Shown here one piece after another: positions 31,719 through 40,507 of a DNA stretch of 64,000 nt. The stretch lies in NCBI GenBank assembly GCA_902597675.1, contig CACJYR010000003.1, forward strand, positions 1-64,000, read 5' to 3'. The DNA comes from an uncultured Pelagibacteraceae bacterium. GTDB taxonomy: Bacteria > Pseudomonadota > Alphaproteobacteria > Pelagibacterales > Pelagibacteraceae. A program made the position numbers and the translations under genes. The notes under the pieces are model-generated. The model was not told where the DNA came from, made no database searches, and saw only the letters and a program-made list of their open reading frames with translations. The number at the start of each line of letters is the position of its first letter. Positions within the stretch are counted from its first letter, which is position 1.

Positions 31719-32378
31719 ATGCATAATACTATAAAAAATTTATTAGATATTAAGAATAATATTAAATCTTATCTAGAAAAATTAAATATAAATAGTAATC
31801 CCAAAATATTAGCAGTATCCAAAACTTTTGAGATTAATAAAATTTTACCCTTGATAGAATATGGTCATTTGCATTACGGGGAAAATAAGGTTCAAGAAGC
31901 ATTAGAGAAATGGTCTGACATTAAATTAAAAAAAAAAGATTTGAAATTGCATCTTATAGGTAAATTACAAACCAATAAGGTAAAACATGCGGTAAAAATA
32001 TTTGATTATATTCACTCGGTTGATAGCAAAAAGCTCGCAAAAAAGATAGCAGATGAGGAGACAAAACAGGGTAAAAAAATAAAGATATTTATACAGGTAA
32101 ATATTGGCGATGAAGAACAAAAATCTGGAGTAAATAAATCATCTGTATATGAATTATATTCATATTGTAAAACGATCAACTTAAATGTGATTGGACTAAT
32201 GTGTATTCCACCATTGACAAAATCATCGGATATTTATTTCAAAGAAATGAATATTTTAAATAAAAATTTAAATCTTAATGAATTAAGCATGGGGATGTCC
32301 TCAGATTATTTAGATGCTATAAAAAATTCTGCCACATATGTGAGAATAGGATCTAATATTTTTGGACAAAGAAGTTAG
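31719..32378 (+). CDS. YggS family PLP-binding protein
   Basis: PKILAVSKTFEINKI, HYGENKVQEALEKW, LHLIGKLQTNKVKHAV, LSMGMSSDYLDAIKNSATYVRIGSNIFG. Confidence 0.97.
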   Translation: MHNTIKNLLDIKNNIKSYLEKLNINSNPKILAVSKTFEINKILPLIEYGHLHYGENKVQEALEKWSDIKLKKKDLKLHLIGKLQTNKVKHAVKIFDYIHSVDSKKLAKKIADEETKQGKKIKIFIQVNIGDEEQKSGVNKSSVYELYSYCKTINLNVIGLMCIPPLTKSSDIYFKEMNILNKNLNLNELSMGMSSDYLDAIKNSATYVRIGSNIFGQRS

Positions 32379-32869
32379 TTTATCTGAATTTTTGTTTTTT
32401 TATTTATCAATTTTAACATTATTAAAAAATCTTTTTTTTTTAGGGCTATACATCCTGCTGTTGGTTTATAATCATTTGTTAAGTGTATAAAGATACAGCT
32501 TCCCTTAAATTTTATTGGCCTTAAATAATTATACTTTATTGGTATCATCAAGTCATACTTATGATCTCGCCGGTAAAGTTTTTCACATTTAATTTTTTTT
32601 CCTAAGAAAATTAATTTATTATAATATTTTTTGTCCAATGGATCATCACACCAACCCATTTTTTTTTCAATTTTGATACACCTTAACTTAGTTAGAGGTT
32701 TTTGAATTCTATCAGATCTGTAATACAATTTTTCAATAGAAAAACGACCAATTGGTGTTTTTTTATCACCTTCTTTTTTGTTTTTAGTTAAACCATTTTT
32801 ACCAATACAGCACTTAAGATAAAAATCATCAATTTTAAGTGAATGTTTATTTTTAATATAAATTATCAT
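32375..32869 (-). CDS. L,D-transpeptidase (YkuD-like) family protein
   Basis: CCIGKNGLTKNKKEGDKKTPIGRFSIEKLYYR, CIFIHLTNDYKPTAGCIALKKKD (HX-TxGC active-site motif). Confidence 0.9.
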   Translation of the reverse strand: MIIYIKNKHSLKIDDFYLKCCIGKNGLTKNKKEGDKKTPIGRFSIEKLYYRSDRIQKPLTKLRCIKIEKKMGWCDDPLDKKYYNKLIFLGKKIKCEKLYRRDHKYDLMIPIKYNYLRPIKFKGSCIFIHLTNDYKPTAGCIALKKKDFLIMLKLINKKTKIQIN

Positions 32870-32882
32870 ATTATCTTTTTAT

Positions 32883-33449
32883 ATGAATACTCATAATCTT
32901 GTCATCTACGAACTCGATGAATTATATAAGATTTTTGAAGAAATTAAAAAAGATATAAATTTTAATTTTGAGAAAATTAATAAACAAGAATTGTTAAATT
33001 TAAAATCTAACTCAAATTGTTTAGTACTCACAAAAAAAAAAATACCAGAATTAAATAATCAAATAATTTTTGATAAATTTCCTATTCCAATATCTAAAAT
33101 ATTAGAAAAAATTAACATTGAATTTATAAAAAAAAATTTTCAAGAACAATCTGAGATTTTAATAGGTAACTATATTTTCAATATAAATTCACGCGAAATG
33201 TCTTCAAATGCAAATAAACTTAAACTTACTGAAAAAGAAATAAACTCAATAATATACCTATTAAAAGCAAATAAACCTGTAAAAATTCGAGAATTACAAT
33301 CAAATGTTTGGGGATATCAATCTCAACTGGAAACCCATACTGTTGAAACACATATTTATAGATTGAGAAAAAAAATTTCAAAAGTTTTTAAAGATGAGAA
33401 TTTTATTTTAAGCAAGGACGATGGTTACGAAATTAATAAAAAAGAATAA
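32883..33449 (+). CDS. OmpR/PhoB-type winged-helix protein with atypical N-terminus
   Basis: C-terminal LTEKEINSIIYLLKANKPVKIRELQSNVWGYQSQLETHTVETHIYRLRKKISK...ILSKDDGYEI is a Trans_reg_C-like domain; no clear phospho-acceptor Asp region. Confidence 0.85.
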   Translation: MNTHNLVIYELDELYKIFEEIKKDINFNFEKINKQELLNLKSNSNCLVLTKKKIPELNNQIIFDKFPIPISKILEKINIEFIKKNFQEQSEILIGNYIFNINSREMSSNANKLKLTEKEINSIIYLLKANKPVKIRELQSNVWGYQSQLETHTVETHIYRLRKKISKVFKDENFILSKDDGYEINKKE

Positions 33450-33546
33450 ATTTGCAAGAGAGCTTTTTTCCAAAAAATATAAGCCTCGGGTAATAAAGCC
33501 GAAAAAGGGCAAAGGCAGTTTTAAGAGAAAAAGAGTTAAAGTCTAG
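33421..33546 (+). CDS. Small ArfA-like alternative ribosome-rescue factor (41 aa)
   Basis: Manual translation: MVTKLIKKNKFARELFSKKYKPRVIKPKKGKGSFKRKRVKV*. Contains RVxKxKKGKGS(Y/F)xRK, the hallmark of E. coli ArfA (LFRQRVEKNKKGKGSYMRK). Fills the gap between 33449 and the convergent kinase gene; below the 60-aa track threshold. Confidence 0.75.
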   Translation: MVTKLIKKNKFARELFSKKYKPRVIKPKKGKGSFKRKRVKV

Positions 33547-34465
33547 CGCCGATTTGTTGAATTACTTTTGATGATAATTTAACTCCTTCCTCTAAGCATT
33601 TTTCACTAGATAGATTATTAACAAAACCATGTAAATAACCAGCTGCAAAAAGATCTCCTGCACCAGTTAAATCCTTAATTTTGAGATTTTTTTTAGCCTT
33701 GGTCTCAATTATTTTATCTCCAATTATTGAGATTGCACCTTTTTCTCCACGAGTAATTATAATATTTTTTTTAACTTCTTTGGCAAAAGAGATTACTTCA
33801 TTAAAATTCTTTGCACTAATTAGTGACATAATTTCATTCTCATTTGCAAAAGTAAGATCTAATTTTTCTTTAACTAATATTAAAAAATTTTTTTTATGTC
33901 TTTCTACACAAAACAAATCTGATAGTGACATTGCAGTTTTGTTAGAATACTTAATCGCTTTCTCAAATGCTTTTTTGGGTTCACCCTCATCCCATAAATA
34001 GCCTTCTAGAAAAATCAAATCACTTTTTTTAATTAGTTCTTCATTTACATCAATTTCACCAATTTTTCCTGCTACACCTAAAAAAGTACACATTGTCCTT
34101 TCAGAGTCTGGTGTTACTAAAATAAGACAAGACCCCGTAGGAAGGCTCTCTTTTTTTTTTGAATAGAAATACTTAACATTCTCTTTTTTTAACCCTTCCT
34201 CATATTTGGCCCCAAAATCATCATCAGATATTTTTCCTATAAATCCAACTTCATTTTTAAGTTGAGATAAGCCAACGATTGAATTAGCAACTGAACCTCC
34301 AGAAACAGTTTTTTCAATTTTAAGATTCGTTAAAATATCTTTAAATTCATTTTCATCAAAGATTAACTTCATTGTTCCTTTTGTAAGATTATTTTTCGTA
34401 ATAAAACTCTCTTCTACTTTACAAATGACATCGATAATCGCATTTCCGATACCAAGAATTTTCAT
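33536..34465 (-). CDS. PfkB-family carbohydrate/adenosine kinase
   Basis: GIGNAIIDVICKVEESF, SGGSVANSIVGLSQL, DLTGAGDLFAAGYLHG. Confidence 0.93.
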   Translation of the reverse strand: MKILGIGNAIIDVICKVEESFITKNNLTKGTMKLIFDENEFKDILTNLKIEKTVSGGSVANSIVGLSQLKNEVGFIGKISDDDFGAKYEEGLKKENVKYFYSKKKESLPTGSCLILVTPDSERTMCTFLGVAGKIGEIDVNEELIKKSDLIFLEGYLWDEGEPKKAFEKAIKYSNKTAMSLSDLFCVERHKKNFLILVKEKLDLTFANENEIMSLISAKNFNEVISFAKEVKKNIIITRGEKGAISIIGDKIIETKAKKNLKIKDLTGAGDLFAAGYLHGFVNNLSSEKCLEEGVKLSSKVIQQIGARL

Positions 34466-34466
34466 A

Positions 34467-35120
34467 TCAAGCTTTTTTAGTTTTAATAGGTTTCTTTCTA
34501 TTAGGATAACAAGTGGTACAAATTTTACAAGTCACACCATAACACTCTCTTGCCTTACAATATTCTCTTCCATAATATATGATTTGAAGGTGAAGTTTGT
34601 TCCAATTTTTTTTAGGAAAAAGTCTTTTTAAATCTTTTTCAGTTTGAACAACATTTTTTCCATTTGTTAAACCCCATCTTTGAGCCAATCTATGTATATG
34701 GGTATCAATTGGAAATGCGGGATATCCGAAGCCTTGAGACATTACAACTCCAGCAGTCTTATGACCAACACCAGGAAGTTTTTCTAATTCCTCAAAAGTT
34801 TTTGGCACTTTGCCATTATATTTTTCGATTAGTATTTTTGATAGATTGAAAATGCTTTTTGCTTTGATTCTGAAAATACCAATTTTTTTAATTAATCTTT
34901 CAATTTTTTTTCTTCCTAATTTAACAAAATGTCTAGGTTTATAAAATTTTGGATAAATATTTTTAGTTACATTATTTACATTTACGTCTGTACATTGTGC
35001 TGAAAGAAGAACAGAAATTAAAAGTGTAAATACATTTCTACTTTTAAGAGGAACATAAATTTTCGGATATGTTTTGTTTAAAATTTTTAAAACTGTCTTT
35101 GCTCTTTGAATTTCATTCAT
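34467..35120 (-). CDS. nth: Endonuclease III
   Basis: LISVLLSAQCTDVNVNNVT, LPGVGHKTAGVVMSQGF, PIDTHIHRLAQRWGL, CX6CX2CX5C cluster CKARECYGVTCKICTTC. Confidence 0.97.
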   Translation of the reverse strand: MNEIQRAKTVLKILNKTYPKIYVPLKSRNVFTLLISVLLSAQCTDVNVNNVTKNIYPKFYKPRHFVKLGRKKIERLIKKIGIFRIKAKSIFNLSKILIEKYNGKVPKTFEELEKLPGVGHKTAGVVMSQGFGYPAFPIDTHIHRLAQRWGLTNGKNVVQTEKDLKRLFPKKNWNKLHLQIIYYGREYCKARECYGVTCKICTTCYPNRKKPIKTKKA

Positions 35121-35896
35121 TACTTGAAATTCATCAAATTTCTCATTGAATAAAGACCTGGTTTTTTATTTATAAGCCATTTCGCTGCTGTTAAGGCTCC
35201 CTCAGAATAAAGAGCTCTATCAAAGGCTTCATGATTTAAAGTGATTATTTCTTTACCACTTGAAAATTTGACTTCGTGTTCACCAATAATCTCACCTTTT
35301 CTCACAGAATTAAAATTTATCTTTTTGCTATATGGAAAAGTTTTTTTATTTAAATATTTTTTTCCTAATAAACCATAAAAATTTTTATTTTTTCCTACGG
35401 CTATTCCTTTACCCAACATTAATGCAGTTCCTGATGGATAATCTTTTTTATGCTTGTGATGGATTTCAAAAATTTTACTTAAAAAATTTTTCCCTAATGA
35501 ACTTGAAGCAATTTCAGTTAAATACATCAAAAGATTTATACCTAAGCTCATATTTCCTGCTTTTAAAATAGGTATTTTTTTTGAAAAATTTTTTATTAAA
35601 TTTTCCTCTTTTTTGGTAAAACCAGTTGTGCCGATTACAACTCTTTTTTTTAATTTTGTAGCAATTTTTAAAACCTGAAAAGTACATTTTGGTATTGTAA
35701 AATCAATAATTAGATCGACATTTTTAAATAATTTTTCATTATTTAGTTCAACTTTAACTCCATTAATTTTTTTATTAATTTTTCTATTTTCTGTAAGAGC
35801 AGTAAGTTTAAAATTTTTATCTTTTTTTACAGATTTAATTATTTGTTGCCCCATACGACCCATGCAACCGGTCACTAATAATCTAATTTTTTTCAT
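35120..35896 (-). CDS. dapB: 4-hydroxy-tetrahydrodipicolinate reductase
   Basis: LLVTGCMGRMGQQIIKSV, VVIGTTGFTKKE, FEIHHKHKKDYPSGTALMLG, GEIIGEHEVKF. Confidence 0.97.
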   Translation of the reverse strand: MKKIRLLVTGCMGRMGQQIIKSVKKDKNFKLTALTENRKINKKINGVKVELNNEKLFKNVDLIIDFTIPKCTFQVLKIATKLKKRVVIGTTGFTKKEENLIKNFSKKIPILKAGNMSLGINLLMYLTEIASSSLGKNFLSKIFEIHHKHKKDYPSGTALMLGKGIAVGKNKNFYGLLGKKYLNKKTFPYSKKINFNSVRKGEIIGEHEVKFSSGKEIITLNHEAFDRALYSEGALTAAKWLINKKPGLYSMRNLMNFK

Positions 35897-36063
35897 TTAA
35901 AGATAAAGATAGAAAGTATCACAATGATAGCAACAATTATAGACCAAATAAATAAATTTTTGATAAATCTTTTTGATTTTGAGTTAGATCTTAAAAATTC
36001 AGGTAGCACTAGAATTAAAACTGCTATCAAAAAAATAGCTGGAACGATCTCTTCTAATCCCAT
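35893..36063 (-). CDS. 56-aa membrane microprotein (two predicted TM segments)
   Basis: Manual translation: MGLEEIVPAIFLIAVLILVLPEFLRSNSKSKRFIKNLFIWSIIVAIIVILSIFIFK*; ATGA overlap with dapB; fills the dnaJ-dapB gap exactly; absent from the 60-aa ORF track. Confidence 0.75.
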   Translation of the reverse strand: MGLEEIVPAIFLIAVLILVLPEFLRSNSKSKRFIKNLFIWSIIVAIIVILSIFIFK

Positions 36064-36066
36064 TTC

Positions 36067-37203
36067 CTAACTATTCCAAAAACTTTTAGCTTTTTGGAAG
36101 AATTTCTTAATACTTGGATTTGATTTTTCATTCTCAATTTTTCTAAATCGTTCTAACAAATCTTTTTGCTCTTTGTTTAAAAACACTGGAACTTCTGTTT
36201 TAACTTGTACATATAAGTCACCAAAATCTCCTCTTCGCATAAATGGCATACCTTTACCTTTTAATCTAAATTGTTTACCATCTTGGGTTCCATCTGGTAT
36301 TTTAATCTTAGCTTTTTTTCCATCAATTGTGGGTATTTCTATTGTTGTACCAAGTGCAGCATCTGCAATTGAAATTGGAAACTCAAAAAATAAATTTACA
36401 TCAGATCTTTTGAATAATTCGTGAGATTTAACATTAATAAATAAATATAAATCTCCACTAGTACCTCCTCTTGTTCCAGCCTCACCTTTGCCGGCAAGTC
36501 TTATTCTCGTCCCATCATCTACCCCTTTAGGTATTGTTACAGATACTTTTTTGTTTGTTTGTTTATTACCTTGCCCATTACAATCTCCACACGGATTGGT
36601 TATTTCTTCACCACTTCCTGCACACTGAGGACAAGTTTGTTGAACTGTAAAGAAACCTTGATTAGATCTAACTCTTCCATTTCCTCCACAATAGGTACAT
36701 CTGTCTGGACTTGAGCCTGGTTTAGAACCATTTCCTTTACAAGTATTACATTTTTCAGACGTGGAGAATTGAATGTTCTGTTTTTTTCCAGTGTATGCCT
36801 CTTCTAGTGTAATTGATAAATCATATCTTAGATCTGAACCTCTGTTATTTGAGCTTCTTCTTGAACTTCTTCTGCCTCCACCACCAAAGTCTCCAAAAAA
36901 ATCTTCAAAAATATCAGAGAAATCTGCACCACTAAAACCTCCAAAACCACCAAAACCACCTCTACCACCGCCACCATTTTCAAATGCAGCATGTCCAAAG
37001 TTATCGTAGTTTTCTTTTTTTGATTTATCAGAAAGCACACCATAAGCTTCACTGGCTTCTTTAAATTTTTCTTCTGCTGATTTATCCCCAGGATTTTTGT
37101 CAGGGTGATATTTAACAGCTAATTTTCTGTAGGCTGATTTTAGTTCGTCGGGGCTTGCGCTTTTACTTACTCCTAAGACATCATAATAATCTCTTTTAGC
37201 CAT
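36067..37203 (-). CDS. dnaJ: Chaperone protein DnaJ
   Basis: J-domain with [10 protein letters not shown] region, four CxxCxGxG-type zinc motifs. Confidence 0.99.
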   Translation of the reverse strand: MAKRDYYDVLGVSKSASPDELKSAYRKLAVKYHPDKNPGDKSAEEKFKEASEAYGVLSDKSKKENYDNFGHAAFENGGGGRGGFGGFGGFSGADFSDIFEDFFGDFGGGGRRSSRRSSNNRGSDLRYDLSITLEEAYTGKKQNIQFSTSEKCNTCKGNGSKPGSSPDRCTYCGGNGRVRSNQGFFTVQQTCPQCAGSGEEITNPCGDCNGQGNKQTNKKVSVTIPKGVDDGTRIRLAGKGEAGTRGGTSGDLYLFINVKSHELFKRSDVNLFFEFPISIADAALGTTIEIPTIDGKKAKIKIPDGTQDGKQFRLKGKGMPFMRRGDFGDLYVQVKTEVPVFLNKEQKDLLERFRKIENEKSNPSIKKFFQKAKSFWNS

Positions 37204-37231
37204 GTATATAACCTGGACAAATAGATGTCAG

Positions 37232-39157
37232 TTAAGCGCTTTTTTCTTTATTCTCGTCTTTTACTTCCTCAAAGTCCGCATCAACAACATTATCGTCTTT
37301 CTTTCCCTTTTCATCATTTCCATCATCTTTACTAGAATCTGGTTTTGTGCTTTGTTGTGACTTGTAAATAGCTTCTCCTAGTTTCATCGAAGCTTGTACT
37401 AATGCCTCTGTCTTCTTCTTAATGTCCTCAATATCTTCACCTTTAAGAGATTCCTTTAATGCATTTGACCCATCTTCAATTACTTTTTTCTCTGCATCTG
37501 AAACTTTAGATCCATGCTCTTTTAGATTTTTTTCAGTTGAGTGAATTAGAGTATCTGCCTGATTCCTAACATCAACAGACTCTCTTTTTTTCTTGTCTGC
37601 TTCTTTATTGGCTTCAGCATCTTTTACCATTTTTTCAATTTCCTCATCACTTAATCCACCAGAGGCTTGAATTTGAATCTTTTGCTCTTTACCTGTACCT
37701 TTATCTTTAGCTGATACATTAACTATTCCATTAGCATCTATATCAAAAGTCACCTCAATTTGAGGAACTCCTCTTGGTGCAGGAGCAATACCAACTAGTT
37801 CAAAATTACCAAGTAATTTATTATCTGTTGCCATCTCTCTTTCACCCTGAAGAACACGTATTGAGACGGCTGGCTGGTTATCTTCAGCAGTAGAAAATAC
37901 CTGGCTTTTTTTTGTAGGTATAGTTGTATTTTTTTCAATAAGTTTTGTAGATACACCGCCTAGAGTTTCAATTCCTAGGGATAATGGTGTTACATCTAAT
38001 AAAAGAACATCTTTTACATCACCCTGTAAAACACCAGCTTGAATTGCAGCGCCCATTGCAACCACTTCATCTGGATTAACACTTTTGTTTGGCTCTTTAC
38101 CAAAGAAATTTTTTACTTCAGAAATGACTTTTGGCATTCTAGTCATACCTCCGACCATTACCACTTCATCAACATCACTAGCTGAAATTCCAGCATCTTT
38201 CAAAGCAGTTTTACATGGTGGAATAGTTTTAGCTATTAAGTCTTCAACTAAAGCCTCTAACTTGGCTCTAGTCATTTTTAAATTAATATGTTTAGGACCA
38301 GTTTTGTCAGCAGTTATAAATGGTAAATTAATATCTGTTTGCTCAGCTGCTGAAAGTTCAATTTTTGCTTTTTCGGCTGCCTCTTTTAATCTTTGTAATG
38401 CTAACTTATCAGTTTTTAAATTAATACCGCTGTCTTTTTTGAACTCAGAAATTAAATATTCCACAACAGCGTTGTCAAAATCTTCTCCACCTAAAAAGGT
38501 ATCACCATTTGTAGATTTTACTTCAAAAACTCCGTCACCTAATTCAAGAATAGACACATCAAAAGTTCCACCACCTAAATCGTAAACTGCAATTTTTTTA
38601 TTTTGTTTCTTATCCAAACCATAGGCTAGTGAAGCTGCAGTTGGTTCATTGATAATTCTTAAAACCTCTAACCCAGCTATTTTTCCAGCATCCTTGGTAG
38701 CTTGTCTTTGCGCATCATTAAAATATGCAGGGACAGTTATTACCGCTTTTGTAACAGCTTGACCTAAATATTTTTCAGCAGTCTCTTTCATTTTTTGAAG
38801 AATAAAAGCAGAAATTTGTGAAGGCGAATATTTCTCTGCTTTTGCTTCAATCCATGCGTCACCTTTTTCAGAATTTACAATCTTAAAAGGTGCAGCCTCG
38901 ATATCTTTTTTAACAGTTGGGTCTTCAAAATTTCTACCAATTAATCTTTTGACTGCAAAAATTGTATTCTCTGGATTTGTTACTGCTTGTCTTTTAGCAG
39001 GTTGTCCTATTAATTTTTCTTTTTCTTCAGTAAAAGCTACTACTGAAGGTGTAGTTCTTGCACCCTCTGCATTTTCCAAAACTTTTGCCTGGCTCCCTTC
39101 CATAATAGCTACACAAGAGTTTGTTGTTCCTAAATCTATTCCAATTATTTTGCTCAT
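37232..39157 (-). CDS. dnaK: Chaperone protein DnaK
   Basis: [43 protein letters not shown]. Confidence 0.99.
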   Translation of the reverse strand: MSKIIGIDLGTTNSCVAIMEGSQAKVLENAEGARTTPSVVAFTEEKEKLIGQPAKRQAVTNPENTIFAVKRLIGRNFEDPTVKKDIEAAPFKIVNSEKGDAWIEAKAEKYSPSQISAFILQKMKETAEKYLGQAVTKAVITVPAYFNDAQRQATKDAGKIAGLEVLRIINEPTAASLAYGLDKKQNKKIAVYDLGGGTFDVSILELGDGVFEVKSTNGDTFLGGEDFDNAVVEYLISEFKKDSGINLKTDKLALQRLKEAAEKAKIELSAAEQTDINLPFITADKTGPKHINLKMTRAKLEALVEDLIAKTIPPCKTALKDAGISASDVDEVVMVGGMTRMPKVISEVKNFFGKEPNKSVNPDEVVAMGAAIQAGVLQGDVKDVLLLDVTPLSLGIETLGGVSTKLIEKNTTIPTKKSQVFSTAEDNQPAVSIRVLQGEREMATDNKLLGNFELVGIAPAPRGVPQIEVTFDIDANGIVNVSAKDKGTGKEQKIQIQASGGLSDEEIEKMVKDAEANKEADKKKRESVDVRNQADTLIHSTEKNLKEHGSKVSDAEKKVIEDGSNALKESLKGEDIEDIKKKTEALVQASMKLGEAIYKSQQSTKPDSSKDDGNDEKGKKDDNVVDADFEEVKDENKEKSA

Positions 39158-39177
39158 ATCAGTTATTTGTTCTCTTC

Positions 39178-39205
39178 ATATAGGGTTGAAATTGAATTCT
39201 GCAAG
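39178..39205 (-). promoter_or_regulatory. Putative RpoH promoter of dnaK
   Basis: On the minus strand: CTTGCA - N14 - CCCTATAT (7/8 match to CCCCATNT; also CTTG-N17-CCTATAT, the alphaproteobacterial form). Confidence 0.75.
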
Positions 39206-39217
39206 TTCATTTAAATA

Positions 39218-39868
39218 TTATTTATCTCCTGAATTTTCTTTATTTTCCTCATTTTTTTCCTCTTTTTTTTCACTTTTTTTTGCTACGCCGACTAGAGCTG
39301 GTCTCAACAATCTATCTTTAATTGTGAATCCTTTTTGTATTTCTTGAACAATTGTTCCGGGTTCTTTTTGATCATCTTCTATTTCAATCATTGCTTGGTG
39401 AAAGTTTGGATCTAATTTTTTATTGAGGCTTTCAATAGGCTTGATTTTATTTTTTGAAAAAATTGAAATTAAATCTTTATTGATAATGTCAAAATGTTCG
39501 AGTGTTTTTTTTAATGCCTCAGTATCTTTTAAAGTTTCATCGTTTAATAAAATTTGTTTTGATCTTTCAAGATTATCTATTAAATTCAAAGCTTCTCTTG
39601 CAAAAGAAAACCCTCCATATTCAAAAGCATCTTCTTTTTCTTTTTCAAACCTTCTTCTTTGGTTTTCCATTTCAGCAAATGATCTTGCAAGCTTATCTTC
39701 TAACTCTAAAATTTTCTCTTCTGGGGTTTTTTCTTGATCTTGATCCTGTTCTTGGTCTTGTTCTTTATTATTTGTTTCTAAATTTTCAGTTTTTTGATCT
39801 TGATTTAAATCTTTTTGATCTTTCTCTGATGCTTTGTCTGTATTTTTTTGGTTTTGATCTTTTTCCAT
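39218..39868 (-). CDS. grpE: Nucleotide exchange factor GrpE
   Basis: DKLARSFAEMENQRRRFEKEKEDAFEYGGFSFAREALNLIDNLERSK, PNFHQAMIEI, VVQEIQKGFTIKDRLLRPALVGVAK-like C-terminus. Confidence 0.97.
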   Translation of the reverse strand: MEKDQNQKNTDKASEKDQKDLNQDQKTENLETNNKEQDQEQDQDQEKTPEEKILELEDKLARSFAEMENQRRRFEKEKEDAFEYGGFSFAREALNLIDNLERSKQILLNDETLKDTEALKKTLEHFDIINKDLISIFSKNKIKPIESLNKKLDPNFHQAMIEIEDDQKEPGTIVQEIQKGFTIKDRLLRPALVGVAKKSEKKEEKNEENKENSGDK

Positions 39869-39876
39869 ATGGACAT

Positions 39877-39904
39877 ATATGGTAAGAAAAAATTAAATTT
39901 CCAG
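39877..39904 (-). promoter_or_regulatory. Putative RpoH promoter of grpE
   Basis: On the minus strand: CTGGAA - N14 - TACCATAT (5/6 and 6/8 matches), same spacing as the hslV and dnaK sites. Confidence 0.5.
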
Positions 39905-40507
39905 ATGCTAAAAAAAAAAATTAAACAACTCCTTATAGGTACAAATAACAAAGGAAAATTAAAGGAAATAAGAGATTTATTACCAGCTAATATTAAAACA
40001 TTTCCTACCTCAAAGTTTAATTTAAAGAGCCCAAGAGAAACAGGAAAGACTTTTAAAGAAAATTCTCTTATTAAATCTCAATACTTTTCAAAAAAAACAA
40101 ATCTAATCTGCTTAGCTGATGACTCTGGTTTAGAAATTGACATTTTAAATAAAAAACCGGGAATCTTTTCGGCACGATGGGCTGGAAAAAAATTAAATTT
40201 TAATAAGGCAATTCAAAAAGTTTATAAGGCATTAGATAGAAAAGATAAAAATTGGAGAAATAAAAAAATTAATGCCAGGTTTGTTTGTGCCTTATCCATA
40301 AGTGATTTAAATAAAAAAATAGCTTGTGTTGTTGGAAAAGTTGAGGGGTATATTTCCAAAAAACCCAAGGGTAAAAATGGTTTTGGATACGATCCAATAT
40401 TTATTCCAAAAAATAAAATAAAAACTTTTGGCGAGATGAAGCCATTTCAAAAGTATAAATTAGACCACAGATCAGATGCTTTCAAAAAGCTTAGAAAATT
40501 TCTTTAA
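39905..40507 (+). CDS. rdgB: XTP/dITP pyrophosphatase (RdgB/HAM1)
   Basis: LLIGTNNKGKLKEIRDLL, CLADDSGLEIDILNKKPGIFSARWAGK, GFGYDPIFIP, DHRSDAFKKL; start trimmed to ATG 39905. Confidence 0.96.
   Translation: MLKKKIKQLLIGTNNKGKLKEIRDLLPANIKTFPTSKFNLKSPRETGKTFKENSLIKSQYFSKKTNLICLADDSGLEIDILNKKPGIFSARWAGKKLNFNKAIQKVYKALDRKDKNWRNKKINARFVCALSISDLNKKIACVVGKVEGYISKKPKGKNGFGYDPIFIPKNKIKTFGEMKPFQKYKLDHRSDAFKKLRKFL

Noticed and set aside
36773-37009. Proline/leucine-rich ORF antisense to dnaJ
   Set aside because: Its [13 protein letters not shown] pattern is the reverse complement of the DnaJ Gly/Phe-rich linker.
38085-38585. 166-aa plus-strand ORF antisense to dnaK
   Set aside because: Shadow of a highly conserved gene; Ser/Ala/Phe-rich low-complexity product, no motif.
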